In this document: piece by piece, positions 42,273-51,083 of the stretch
Numbering within the stretch: position 1 is the stretch's first letter
How the letters are laid out: the number at the start of each line of letters is the position of its first letter
Source: Pelagibius sp. CAU 1746
GTDB taxonomy: Bacteria; Pseudomonadota; Alphaproteobacteria; Kiloniellales; Kiloniellaceae
DNA length: 64,000 nt
NCBI RefSeq assembly: GCF_039839785.1
Contig: NZ_JBDOQT010000001.1
Span: 1,674,001 to 1,738,000, forward strand
Reading direction: 5' to 3'
The notes under the pieces: generated by a model
Seen by the model: only the letters and a program-made list of their open reading frames with translations
The model's database searches: none
Told to the model about the DNA's origin: nothing
Translations under genes and position numbers: made by a program

Positions 42273-44975
42273 TCAGCCCTCTTGCTTGCCGGCGACCTTC
42301 TCCACCAGTTCGCGGATCTGCGCCGGCAAGAAAGGCTTTTCGACGCAGGGCCGGCCGGTGGACTTGAGGAAAGTGTCGGTGGTCTCGTTCAGCAGGTCGC
42401 CGGTGGCGAAGATCATGCGCTCCAGCAGATGCGGCTTCTGCGCCTTCAGGGCCTCGTAGAGGCCTGGGCCGTCCAGGTGCGGCATGCGCAGGTCGCAGAC
42501 GATGGCCTGGTAGTCGCGCTGCTCGAGTTTTGCCAGCGCGCTCTCGCCGCTGGCGGCGACGTCGACCGCGTGGCCCGCGGCCTCCAGAATCTCGACCAGG
42601 AAGCCGGTGATGTCCGGCTCGTCGTCGACCACCAGAACGCGGCACTGCGCCGCGGTCCCGGCCTTCGGGGTTTCCTCTTCCCGCTTCTCGCCCGATGCCG
42701 GCGCGTTGCCGCCCGCCGGCAGCAGGACGGTGAAGACCGCGCCGCCGGCCCCCTTCTCGTCATGGGCGGCCTCGTCGACGGAGATGCTGCCGCCATGGGC
42801 GCTGACCATGCCGTGGCAGACCGAAAGCCCCACGCCGGTGCCCTGGCCGACCGGCTTGGTGGTGAAGAAGGGATCGAAGATGCGCGAGCGGATGTCACCG
42901 GGCACGCCCGGGCCGTTGTCGCGCACCGTGATGCGCACCTGCCGGCTGGCTGGCTGGTAGGCGGTGGCGATGACCAGGCGGCGCGGCGGCGGCGTATCGA
43001 GCATGGCCTGCTGTGCGTTGATGAAGAGGTTGAGCAGAACATGGCTCAACTGGTCGGAGTCGCCGGCCAGCGGCGGCAGCTCCGGCGCCAGATCGCAGGT
43101 GACCTCGATGTCGGTGGTGCTGAGCTGGTGGGTCACCAGGTCCAGCACGTCCATCACCAGATCGTTGACCTGGATGGGGCGGCGGTCGGCGGGGTGCTGT
43201 CGTGCCATGGAAAGGAAGGTCTTCACGATCTTGGCGCAGCGGTCGGCGGCGGTGCGCACCTTGACCGCGCGCTCGGCGATCTCGCCGCTGCCGGCCAGGG
43301 TCTCCAGCAGAGCGGCCTGGCCGATGACCACCGAAAGCGGGTTGTTCAGCTCGTGCGAGACGCCGGCCAGCAGGGCGCCGAGGGCGCTCAGCTTCTCGTT
43401 CTGATAGGCCTTCTCGCGCTGGCGCTGCAGTTCCTGCTCGGTCGTGACCCGGTCGGTGATGTTGTTGTAGGTGGAGACGATGCAGCCGTTGGGCAGCCGC
43501 TGCTGGCGGATCTCGACCACCCGGCCGTCGCCCAGGGTCCGCTGAGCGACACCGCGCTGCGCGCTGGACAGCACCGCCAGGCGGTGCTGCACGAAACCCT
43601 CCTCGCCGCCGGCCGCGGCAACCTCTTCCGGGCTGTACTCACCGGTCTTCAGGCCGTGGCGGATGTATTCGGAGAGATGGATGCCGGGACGGCCCAGCTC
43701 CTCGGGCAGGCCGAAGATGTCGAGATAGCCCTGGTTGACCAGCAGCACCGTTTGATCGGGCGCGGTGACGGTGACACCCTGGGCGATGTTGGCCAGCACG
43801 CCCTTTAGCTGCGAGGTGCGCTCCGCCAGGGTCTGCTCCAGGAGGCTCTCCTGGTCGCGCAGGGCGATCTCCGCCTTCTTGCGCTCGGTGATGTCGGTGC
43901 GCACGCTGACGAAGCCGCCGGAGCGGGTGTGCTGCTCCTTCACCAGGTCCCAGCGCCCGTCGGGCCAGGTATCCTCGCGGATGTTGGAGCGCTTGCTCAT
44001 GCGCTCGGCGATGAAGTCTTCGACGAAACGCTCGGGATCGTGCAGGACGCGGGGATCGGTGATGGCGTTGTTGACGACGCTGGCCTCGATCAACTCGCGC
44101 ATCGGCTTGCCGACGATCTCGTCCTGGCTGGGGTGGAAGGGCAGGATCTCGTGAAAGCGGCGGTTGGTCAGCACCACCCGTTGTTCCGAATCGTAGAGGA
44201 TGAAGCTGTCCGAGAGGTTGTCGATGGCCTCGCGCAGCATCAGCTCCGTGCGCCGCATCTGCACCTGCTCGGTGACGTCGTTCAGCGAGACCAGCACGGC
44301 GGGCTCGCCCTCCCAGAGGATGCGCTTTTCCGAAGCCTCGACCCAGAAGGGCTCGCCGCTGCGCGTCAGGCAGCGCAGGATGCGGGCCGGCCCCGGCGCC
44401 TCGCCGGCCAGCAGCCGGGCATGGCGGCGCAGCGCGCGGCCGTGCAGCTCGATCGGCAGGAAGGGCAGCAGGGTCGGCTCGCGCAGCAGCTCCTCGCCGC
44501 TCGCGAAGCCGATACGCCGCGCACAGGCCGCGTTGGCGTAAAGCGGCTTGAAGTCGCGGTGGACCAGCACGCCGTTGCTGATGCCTTCCACGAGGGTGCG
44601 GAAATCCGTGCCGGGACCGGGTGCCGCCGCGTCCTTGCCGCCGGCGCGCGTCTTCCCCGTCGCCGCCGCGCCGTCGCGGTGAATCACCAGCCAGTGGCGG
44701 TGCCGTCCGGCACCATCGTAGAGCGGGCGTATGTCGACGGGGGGCGGGCCGGCGGCGTCCGGGGCGGAGCTGCCGCCATCTTCGCGGATGTCGTCCAGCC
44801 AGCGTCCGATCACGCTCGCGGCGTCCCATCCGGCGGCCTCGACGAAGGCCCGGTTGGCGCCCAGCAGCCGCGGCCGGGCCTCGCGCGTGGCCAGCGCCAG
44901 GGGGCCGTCGAGGCCGTGCAGGGCCGCGGTGACGCGGCGGGGGCGGCAAAGCGCTGGGTGAACCGGTTTGGACAT
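42273..44975 (-). CDS. Hybrid histidine kinase with multiple PAS domains and C-terminal receiver
   Basis: A 900-residue soluble hybrid sensor kinase. There is no membrane segment. About four PAS domains occupy residues 25-510 (PAS boundaries by DITERKKAE, DVTEQVQ and NITDRVT linkers). HisKA has the phospho-His in GVSHELNNPLS, the HATPase boxes are NLFINAQQA, DNGPGVP and GTGVGLSV, and a receiver at about 778-900 has VVDDEPD with phospho-Asp in VCDLRMPHLDG. The start chosen is ATG 44975 (MSKPVHP); an upstream frame exists without a site. It is divergent from the TPR gene. The signal is unknown, likely intracellular redox or small molecule. Confidence 0.9.
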   Translation of the reverse strand: MSKPVHPALCRPRRVTAALHGLDGPLALATREARPRLLGANRAFVEAAGWDAASVIGRWLDDIREDGGSSAPDAAGPPPVDIRPLYDGAGRHRHWLVIHRDGAAATGKTRAGGKDAAAPGPGTDFRTLVEGISNGVLVHRDFKPLYANAACARRIGFASGEELLREPTLLPFLPIELHGRALRRHARLLAGEAPGPARILRCLTRSGEPFWVEASEKRILWEGEPAVLVSLNDVTEQVQMRRTELMLREAIDNLSDSFILYDSEQRVVLTNRRFHEILPFHPSQDEIVGKPMRELIEASVVNNAITDPRVLHDPERFVEDFIAERMSKRSNIREDTWPDGRWDLVKEQHTRSGGFVSVRTDITERKKAEIALRDQESLLEQTLAERTSQLKGVLANIAQGVTVTAPDQTVLLVNQGYLDIFGLPEELGRPGIHLSEYIRHGLKTGEYSPEEVAAAGGEEGFVQHRLAVLSSAQRGVAQRTLGDGRVVEIRQQRLPNGCIVSTYNNITDRVTTEQELQRQREKAYQNEKLSALGALLAGVSHELNNPLSVVIGQAALLETLAGSGEIAERAVKVRTAADRCAKIVKTFLSMARQHPADRRPIQVNDLVMDVLDLVTHQLSTTDIEVTCDLAPELPPLAGDSDQLSHVLLNLFINAQQAMLDTPPPRRLVIATAYQPASRQVRITVRDNGPGVPGDIRSRIFDPFFTTKPVGQGTGVGLSVCHGMVSAHGGSISVDEAAHDEKGAGGAVFTVLLPAGGNAPASGEKREEETPKAGTAAQCRVLVVDDEPDITGFLVEILEAAGHAVDVAASGESALAKLEQRDYQAIVCDLRMPHLDGPGLYEALKAQKPHLLERMIFATGDLLNETTDTFLKSTGRPCVEKPFLPAQIRELVEKVAGKQEG

Positions 44976-45380
44976 CTCGGAAACCTGACTGGACCAGCTC
45001 GGCAGGGGCGCCGTTTTCGCTATCGCATCCGCGAGCTTAGCAGGCGGGGGCGCGCGGCCGGAAGCGGCAGGCGAGACCCTGCAACGCAAATGTTTCAGTC
45101 TCATGTGACGGCCGGGGGAAATTGGTTTCGATTGTTCTTTCCCCGGGACCTACGGGCCGGTCCGCGCGGGGGATGCAGCGGCGCCGGCCCGGCCCGCGCG
45201 CCGTCGCGGTCTGCGGGTCCGATCGCGGCCGGACCTTGCGAATTTTCCCGGATTTCCGCGGAATGTCCTCCCTCATTCGCCCAGGGTGTGATTTTCCTCA
45301 CAGAGCGCTCATCGCGCCTCGGGCAAGCTCGCGGCCAGAAATCGTGCGAAGGGGCGAAGGCCCGCATTAGGGGGAATACC
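44976..45380. other. Divergent intergenic region between hybrid kinase and TPR gene
   Basis: 405 bases with no gene or clear RNA. Promoters for both neighbours must lie here. A moderate AT stretch at 45090-45140 and AGGGGGAA before the TPR start are the only notable sites. Confidence 0.5.
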
Positions 45381-46985
45381 ATGGTTGGCCAGCAAGAGAA
45401 TGCAGCGCAGGACGGCTTGCGGGAGAGCGGATTCAGGCTGTCGCGTCATATTCCTTGTGATTTTCTTCCCACGGACCCGCCCGCCCGCGGCCGCACGCGC
45501 GAAACGATCGAAATCGACCCTCTGGTCCTGGGACCGATCGCCAACGGTGCGGCGGATTTGCCGCAGGGCACCGAGGCGGCGGCCTTGCCGCGGGAATTGT
45601 TGTTCGATTCCCTCGGAGTGAAGCTGGGCGTCCAGACCGTCGAGCCCGGTGCGGGCGAGGATCCGCCGGTGGCGGCCACGGCGGCGCCGCGCCGGCACGA
45701 CGGCGGCGACAGCTTCCGCAGCGGCCTGGCCCGCGCCAAGGCCGGAGATCACCAGGGCGCGGTGGCGGATTTCACCGCCGCGCTGGCCTGTGAGTCCCGC
45801 AACGGCGGATACTACCTGGAGCGCGCCTACAGCTACCGCAGCCTGGGCTATACCTATCTCGCCATCGACGATTTCGAGCGTGCCGGCATCCACGGCGCCG
45901 GCTGGGCGGCGGCCCACAACGGCATGGGCATGGTGCGCCGGGAGAAGGGCGACCTGACCGGCGCGCTCTGCGATTTCGAAAACGCCATCCATCACGACGC
46001 CGGCTTTGCCGCAGCCTATTCCAACCGCGGCCTCTGCCATCTGGACCGCTACGACGACCTGAAGGCGGTGGCGGATTTCACCCGCGCCCTCGACCTGGGT
46101 GGCGAGCAGGTGGTGACCCTGTTTCATCGCGCCGCCGCCTACTATCGCCTGAAGCGCTATGCCGAGGCCGAGACCGATCTGACGCGCGCCGCCGGCTTCG
46201 CCCCGGAAGAGGCCTCCATCCTCAATCGCCGCGGCATCGCGCGAGAGGCGCAGGGCAAGCTGACCGAGGCGCTGGAGGACTTCGACCGCACCATCGCCGC
46301 GGATCCGACCTTCGCGCCGGTCTACGCCAATCGTGCCCGCCTGCTGCAGCGTCTCGAGGACTACAGCGGCGCCATCGAGGATTTCACCCGTGAGCTGGAA
46401 TTCGATCCGGGCTCCTGGCAGGCACACGCGCGCCGGGGCCAGTGCTACAGCAAACTGGGGCAACTGCGCCTTGCGGTGATCGACTTCAATGCGGCGCTGA
46501 CCCGCGGCGACGGCCGTGCCTCGCTGTTCCTGGACCGGGCCCGCTGCTACGGCGAGATCAAGAACTACGCCAAGGCGGTTGCCGACTGCGACCGGGCCTT
46601 GCAGCTCTCGCCGGCCTGCGCGCGCGGCTATGCCGAGCGGGCTGCCTGGCGCGAGCGGCTGCGCGAGCGCGAAGGCGCCCTTGCGGACCTCAACCGGGCG
46701 GTGGAGTTGGAGCCGGGTAACGGCTGCTACTTCCAGAAGCGAGGGCGCTTCCTGCTGCGCCAAGGGCGCTTCGCGGCGGCACTGCCCGACTTCGAGTACG
46801 ATGTGTCGCTCAATCCCACCGAGCCCTGGGCCTACATGGGACGCGGCGACTGCCGGGCGCGGATGGGCGACGGGCTCGGGGCGGCCGAAGATTATCGCCG
46901 CGCCGCGTCGCTGTTCAGCGAGATGGGCGAAACCGATTCCCGGGGTACCGCCCTGCGCCGCATGGAGCAGGCCCTGGTCGCCTGA
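45381..46985 (+). CDS. Tetratricopeptide repeat protein
   Basis: A 534-residue protein with a variable, probably disordered N-terminus (1-105, Pro/Glu/Asp-rich) and then about eleven TPR units to the C-terminus, for example GLARAKAGDHQGAVADFTAAL and NRGIAREAQGKLTEALEDFDRTI type repeats of 34 residues. There is no signal peptide or membrane helix, so it is a cytoplasmic scaffold. ATG 45381 has AGGGGGAA at good spacing; the open frame continues upstream only as antisense to the kinase. Partners are unknown; the neighbouring kinase is one possibility. Confidence 0.85.
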   Translation: MVGQQENAAQDGLRESGFRLSRHIPCDFLPTDPPARGRTRETIEIDPLVLGPIANGAADLPQGTEAAALPRELLFDSLGVKLGVQTVEPGAGEDPPVAATAAPRRHDGGDSFRSGLARAKAGDHQGAVADFTAALACESRNGGYYLERAYSYRSLGYTYLAIDDFERAGIHGAGWAAAHNGMGMVRREKGDLTGALCDFENAIHHDAGFAAAYSNRGLCHLDRYDDLKAVADFTRALDLGGEQVVTLFHRAAAYYRLKRYAEAETDLTRAAGFAPEEASILNRRGIAREAQGKLTEALEDFDRTIAADPTFAPVYANRARLLQRLEDYSGAIEDFTRELEFDPGSWQAHARRGQCYSKLGQLRLAVIDFNAALTRGDGRASLFLDRARCYGEIKNYAKAVADCDRALQLSPACARGYAERAAWRERLREREGALADLNRAVELEPGNGCYFQKRGRFLLRQGRFAAALPDFEYDVSLNPTEPWAYMGRGDCRARMGDGLGAAEDYRRAASLFSEMGETDSRGTALRRMEQALVA

Positions 46986-47347
46986 GACCGCCGGGTGGAG
47001 CGGGGGCCCGAAGCCGGGCCTGCTCGGGCGCGTTGGAGCGGCAATTCGGATGTAAAAAAGGGGGGCGGTGCCCCCCTTTTTTATGCCTGGAGAAACAATC
47101 AAAACACTTTGCCCTGCCGCGCGAAAACAGGCTGAAACAATCCTCTGCCAAGTTGTCCGTGGCGTGCGGTGCTGGGGCCGGGGCCCGGTCGGCATCAAGC
47201 TCCCGCGGCGGTTCATGCGGCGACACCGTCGCGGAAGTTGGAGGCAGCGGCCTCTGGTTCCGGCAACCCGCACTGCACGCACCCCATCCACCTCACCCCA
47301 TCCACCAGTGTGCCGTTCCACGCCGATATGAAGGCCCGCAGCGCGCC
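46986..47347. other. Intergenic region after the TPR gene
   Basis: Holds the bidirectional terminator at 47054-47082, then about 260 bases without a gene. A 14-base tandem duplicate (ACCCCATCCACC) sits at 47281-47308, just before the GNAT gene. Confidence 0.5.
47054..47082 (+). terminator. Perfect bidirectional rho-independent terminator
   Basis: AAAAAAGGGGGGC, loop GGT, GCCCCCCTTTTTT form a perfect 13-bp stem with A-run and T-run in mirror, so it can end transcription in either direction. It lies 69 bases after the TPR gene. Confidence 0.9.
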
Positions 47348-47965
47348 ATGACAGAAAAACCGAAGTGCCCTGATCGACCACGGGACGCGGCAGCCGAACT
47401 GGTGCTGCGCCGCGCGGCCCCGGAAGACATCCCGGCCATAGACGCCATGCATTTCCTCTCGGTGCAGGGGCTTGGCGCGGCCGACTACAGCCCGGCGGAG
47501 TTGGAAGCCTTCATCACCCACGGCACCTACGATCCCGCGATGGTCCACGGTGGGACGTACTACCTGATCGAGGACCGGAGCGTCGAAGTTGAGGGCCGGG
47601 TGGTCGCCAGCGGCGGCTGGGCCCGGCACCTGCCGCATTCGGAGGCGCCGGGCGCCGGCATCGACGAGCAGACGTCCGTCCTCTCCCCCACCTCGGCGAA
47701 GGTCCGCTCGGTCTTCGTGCATCCCAGGTATGCCCGCCGCGGCCTGGGCTCGCGCCTGGTGCGCCATGTCGAGGAGGAGGCGCAGGCCGCCGGTTTCCGC
47801 CTGCTGGAGCTCTGGGCGAGCCTCACCGGCGTGCCGCTCTACCGCAGGCTCGGCTATCAGGAGATCCGCCGGCTGTCGATCCCCGGCGGCAACGGCGTCG
47901 AGGTGCCCGCCGTCCACATGGCCAAGCTGATCGCGTGCCACCCCAACGGCGCCACTGCAGCCTAA
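47348..47965 (+). CDS. GNAT family N-acetyltransferase
   Basis: A 205-residue acetyltransferase. The core VRSVFVHPRYARRGLGSRLVRHVEEEA has the acetyl-CoA loop RRGLGS (about 125-130), and GVPLYRRLGYQEI is the typical C-terminal turn. The N-terminus carries a hydrophilic tail before LVLRRAAPEDIPAIDAMH. No strong ribosome binding site is seen, so the start at ATG 47348 is chosen for reading-frame and domain reasons. The acceptor is unknown. Confidence 0.83.
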   Translation: MTEKPKCPDRPRDAAAELVLRRAAPEDIPAIDAMHFLSVQGLGAADYSPAELEAFITHGTYDPAMVHGGTYYLIEDRSVEVEGRVVASGGWARHLPHSEAPGAGIDEQTSVLSPTSAKVRSVFVHPRYARRGLGSRLVRHVEEEAQAAGFRLLELWASLTGVPLYRRLGYQEIRRLSIPGGNGVEVPAVHMAKLIACHPNGATAA

Positions 47966-48011
47966 GCCTGCAAGGCCTCCGGCTGTGCGGCTTACGGCCC
48001 GCAAACGACAA

Positions 48012-48054
48012 AGGCCGCGCACCCTTGCGGTGGCGGCCTGGCGGCACTTTTTTT
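48012..48054 (+). terminator. Probable terminator after GNAT gene
   Basis: AGGCCGC (48012-48018) pairs with GCGGCCT (48033-48039) with an inner CACC/GGTG, followed after a short spacer by seven T. It lies 46 bases after the acetyltransferase stop. Confidence 0.55.
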
Positions 48055-48176
48055 CGTCCTCTGATCGGAAGCGGCTGCTGGAGCCTGTCTTCCCGGGCAC
48101 TCCTGCAGGAGCCTGAGCGGGCGCCTTCAAGCAGGCGCCCGTCGGTTCCCCCGCAGAACAGGGGTGCGGAAGGGCT

Positions 48177-48380
48177 CTAGAAGCCTTCGCGCTCCATGCG
48201 CTTGCGCAGCAGCTTGCGATAGCGGCGCACGGCCTCGGCCCGCTCCCGCTTCTTGCGGGCGGAGGGCTTCTCAAAGTTGCGGCGCAGCTTCATTTCCCGG
48301 AAGACACCCTCGCGCTGCAGCTTCTTCTTCAGCGCGCGGAGGGCTTGATCGACGTTGTTGTCTCGAACCTGAACTTGCAC
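48177..48380 (-). CDS. rpsU: 30S ribosomal protein S21
   Basis: A 67-residue basic ribosomal protein. [48 protein letters not shown] is the S21 pattern (residues 3-50), with the alphaproteobacterial extended basic tail. It helps mRNA binding on the 30S platform. Downstream at 48118-48141 a 9-bp stem CGGGCGCCT/AGGCGCCCG could mark the 3' end of its transcript, though without a T-run. Confidence 0.96.
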   Translation of the reverse strand: MQVQVRDNNVDQALRALKKKLQREGVFREMKLRRNFEKPSARKKRERAEAVRRYRKLLRKRMEREGF

Positions 48381-48796
48381 AGACGCTCTGCGCTCCTTTC
48401 TTAAGCCGTGAAAGCCTGTCTCCCGACAGACCTTCGGGCCGGATTGCTCAACAATAAGGGCAAAAAAACCATTTCCGCGGCACGGTTGCCGCAGAGACAG
48501 GGGTTCCTATCACAGGGTTTGGGAAAAAGGAAGGGGTTTCTAAGGGTTTTCCGCCCGCGACCGCCTTGCCCGCGGCGGCCGATTCTTCGCGTTCCGTCGC
48601 GGTTTTCCGCCATTTTTCTCCAAGCCTCCGCGCTCCATTTCCCTTCCCGGGGAGGCTCTTCGGTCTTGCGTCAGAAAGAAGAGAATAAATTCCTTTCTCG
48701 GGCGGGCCGGCGGGATCTCCGCCTGGCTCGGCGGAGCCGGCGGCGGGGCGATCCGGCACCTTTACCCGGCCGCGGGGGAAGGCCATATTGAACCTC
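48381..48796. other. Divergent region between rpsU and peptide deformylase
   Basis: About 415 bases without a gene. It contains an A-run at 48464-48470 and several GC-rich imperfect hairpins (for example near 48715-48750). The rpsU and def promoters must be here. The right end carries GGGGGAAGG, the site for def. Confidence 0.5.
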
Positions 48797-49393
48797 ATGG
48801 CCATTTTGAAAATCGCCCGCATGGGCCACCCGGTGCTGCGCCAGAAGGCGGCGCCCGTGGCCGATCCGACGGCGCCGGAAATCGCGGCGCTGGTGCGCGA
48901 CATGCTGGAAACCATGGACGACGCCGGCGGTACCGGTCTGGCGGCGCCCCAGGTGCATGTGCCGCTGCGGGTGGTGGTGTTCTTCGTTTCCGGACGCCGT
49001 GCGGCGGCGGAGGACGAGGCGGCGCTCGGCCGCGACGACGTGCCGCTGACGGTGCTCATCAACCCGGTCATCGAACCGCTGACCGATGAGTTGTCCCTGG
49101 GGCCGGAGGCCTGCCTCTCGGTCCCCGGCCTGATGGGCCAGGTGCCGCGGGTGACGCGGATCCGCTATCGTGGCCTCACCCTGGAAGGCGCCTCGATCGA
49201 GCGAGAGGCCGAGGGGTTCCACGCCCGCGTCGTGCAGCACGAGTGCGATCACCTGGACGGCATCCTCTATCCGCAACGCATGACGGATCTCTCGCTGCTG
49301 GCCTTCACCAGCGAGATTGGCCGCTCCCCGCAGGCCGCCGTTCCGGAAGAGGCGGGAAGCTTGGAACGGGAAAGGGCAGAGAGCCATGGTTGA
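48797..49393 (+). CDS. Peptide deformylase (variant, def-like)
   Basis: Metallohydrolase removing formyl from nascent N-termini. Of the 198 residues, motif 1 is GTGLAAPQV, motif 2 is EACLSVPG (Ala where EGCLS is usual) and motif 3 is HECDHLDGILYP, whose two His with the motif-2 Cys bind Fe/Zn. ATG 48797 fits the family N-terminus (MAILKIARMGHPVLR); a TTG nine bases upstream is better spaced from GGAAGG and may be the real start. An insertion at 55-75 (GRRAAAEDEAALGRDD) is unusual. There is no fmt next to it; coq9 follows with an 8-bp overlap. This is probably a second deformylase. Confidence 0.88.
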   Translation: MAILKIARMGHPVLRQKAAPVADPTAPEIAALVRDMLETMDDAGGTGLAAPQVHVPLRVVVFFVSGRRAAAEDEAALGRDDVPLTVLINPVIEPLTDELSLGPEACLSVPGLMGQVPRVTRIRYRGLTLEGASIEREAEGFHARVVQHECDHLDGILYPQRMTDLSLLAFTSEIGRSPQAAVPEEAGSLERERAESHG

Positions 49394-50096
49394 ATCGCCG
49401 CGGCGCGAAACTCCGATCGACGGTGCCGCAGCGGAGAAGCTGGCGCGCCAGCGGCGCAGCCTGCTGGACGCTGCCTTGCGCCACGTTCCCTTCGACGGCT
49501 GGACCTGGACGGCGATCGACGCCGGGGCCCGCGACCTGGGTCTGGATGCCGGGGAGGCGCAGCGTCTCTTTCCCGGTGGCCCACTGGAATTGATCCGCGC
49601 CTTCAGCGGCGAGGCCGACCGCCACATGCTGGAGACGCTGGAGAGCCTCGACCTGGACGCCATGAAGGTGCGCGAGAAGGTGGCCGCCGGAGTGCGCGCC
49701 CGCCTGGAGGCCGTCGCCGCCCATCGCGAGGCCGTGCGCAGCGGGCTCAATTTCTTCGCCCTGCCGCAGAACGCGGCGGCGGGTCTCGCCTGTCTCTGCC
49801 GTACGGTGGATGCGATCTGGTATGCCGCCGGCGACAAGGCCACGGACTACAACTTCTACAGCAAGCGGGCTCTTCTGAGCGCGGTCTATTCCTCGACCCT
49901 GCTGTATTGGCTGAACGACAAGTCGGAAGATTATGCCGCGACCTGGGCCTTCCTCGACCGCCGCATCTCGGAGGTGCTGCAGGTGGCCGGGCGGCTGGGC
50001 AAGGGGGTCGGCGCGGTCCTGAACCTGCCGGAGCGTATCGTCGGAGCCATGACGTCGCCCCGCCGGCCGGGGCCGAGACACGGCGCCCGCCGCTAA
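49386..50096 (+). CDS. COQ9 family ubiquinone biosynthesis protein
   Basis: A 236-residue COQ9-type lipid-binding protein of TetR-like fold, supporting ubiquinone (COQ7 hydroxylation) synthesis. LLDAALRHVPFDGWTWTAIDAGARDLGL is the N-terminal helical signature (residues 26-53), and YNFYSKRALLSAVYSSTLLYWLNDKSEDYAATWAFLDRRI (split 158-197) is the COQ9 core with the amphipathic lipid-facing region. It overlaps the deformylase by eight bases. The C-terminus ends in a basic tail (RRPGPRHGARR) that could contact membranes. Confidence 0.92.
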   Translation: MVESPRRETPIDGAAAEKLARQRRSLLDAALRHVPFDGWTWTAIDAGARDLGLDAGEAQRLFPGGPLELIRAFSGEADRHMLETLESLDLDAMKVREKVAAGVRARLEAVAAHREAVRSGLNFFALPQNAAAGLACLCRTVDAIWYAAGDKATDYNFYSKRALLSAVYSSTLLYWLNDKSEDYAATWAFLDRRISEVLQVAGRLGKGVGAVLNLPERIVGAMTSPRRPGPRHGARR

Positions 50097-50140
50097 GGCC
50101 CGGCGCCGCGGCCGCCGCAGTCCACGTTTAGACGACCTAC

Positions 50141-50229
50141 AGCAGACCAGGGTTGGCCGGAATCGCCCAAGGCGATCCAGCGGCCCTGTGACTCTGCTCT
50201 ATGCCTTTGAAATAGATCCGATCTAGCGG
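50141..50229. repeat. Dispersed palindromic repeat, copy B
   Basis: Begins AGCAGACCAGGG and ends GATCCGATCTAGCGG. GGAATCGCC and GGCGATCC form the tip stem, and AGCAGA pairs with TCTGCT farther out. It shares most of its sequence with copy A (31822-31886), with about 25 extra bases before the end. Its last seven bases overlap the stop codon and last codons of the minus-strand PAS gene. Confidence 0.8.
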
Positions 50230-50738
50230 TCGGGGCATTTGGTGGCCGTGTAGACACGGCCCGCCAAGAGCGTGAAGTCCCGCTCCACCTTCTGATAGCA
50301 CTCCAGCGACAACGCCATGTTGGCGGTTTCCCCGTCATCGGACAGGGGCAGGAAGCAAACGTCGTACTCGGCTGTCAGGCCGGGTGTGAGGCTCCAACTG
50401 ATTCGGGTGATGATCGGCGATTTCGTTTCGCAAGCCGTCTGGTAACACTCCTGGAACGGCCCCTCGTAATCCTCCAGCGCGATCTCGTCGAGATATCGGC
50501 CGGTGAATTCGAAACCCGTCATTTCGACGATCCGGGTGCCGACCAGGCGGTACCTGACGCGGAAGGGATTCCGTTCGATGTCGGCGATCAGCAGTTTGGG
50601 CATCAGCCGCGGGATGTCCACGGGATCGATATCGGCCCGGCGCGGAATCCCGCCTTCCGGACACTTGCTTCGCCAGTATCTGAAAAGCGCGCGGATATCG
50701 GCGCTTTCTATCTCGTCCTCGTCGGTAATGCGTTTCAT
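50223..50738 (-). CDS. PAS_5 family protein
   Basis: A 171-residue stand-alone PAS domain protein of the alphaproteobacterial PAS_5 family. RALFRYWRSKCPEGGIPRRADIDPVDIPRLMPKLLIADI at the N-terminus (16-54) is the family signature, and RVRYRLVGTRIVEMTGFEFTGRYLDEI (59-85) the PAS core. No output domain is attached, so it may act as a sensory partner of another protein. Its stop lies in a dispersed repeat. A kinase pair follows on the other strand. Confidence 0.85.
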   Translation of the reverse strand: MKRITDEDEIESADIRALFRYWRSKCPEGGIPRRADIDPVDIPRLMPKLLIADIERNPFRVRYRLVGTRIVEMTGFEFTGRYLDEIALEDYEGPFQECYQTACETKSPIITRISWSLTPGLTAEYDVCFLPLSDDGETANMALSLECYQKVERDFTLLAGRVYTATKCPDR

Positions 50739-51083
50739 GAAATCGGCATCATCTCGTCACGGAGCGGCATATTCCACTCTCGGCTTCCCATTCCTGGATG
50801 ATAGATAACTCTCCCCGGACTGTCGTTACCCGGTCGCGCCTTTCCGGGCAGTTGATTGAGGGCCCGCTGGTCGGACGACAAGATCCCGGGAGACGCCGGG
50901 GGCTAGTGGTTGCGCGGCGTTGCGGAAATTTTCCCATTCGTGGAATTGCCGGCTGTCCGATCCGTTTTTGGACAAGACTTCGAGACCCATTCTGATTAAG
51001 GATGCCTTAAGCGCCGGCCCCATAGTGTCGAAAGGTGCCGCGCCGCTGGTGATCGCTTCGCCATATTACTGTATTCGGGTGAA
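50739..51083. other. Divergent intergenic region between PAS protein and sensor kinase
   Basis: No gene seen in 345 bases. TTAAGG-ATG-CCTTAA (50996-51010) is a perfect inverted repeat 74 bases before the kinase start and may be an operator. The left half is unremarkable. Confidence 0.5.

Noticed and set aside
43929-45380. Long upstream extension of the TPR protein
   Set aside because: This part is antisense to the hybrid kinase; the TPR gene has a good start at 45381.
48118-48141. Stem CGGGCGCCT/AGGCGCCCG as a terminator of rpsU
   Set aside because: A strong stem but without a T-run on either strand; mentioned only with rpsU.
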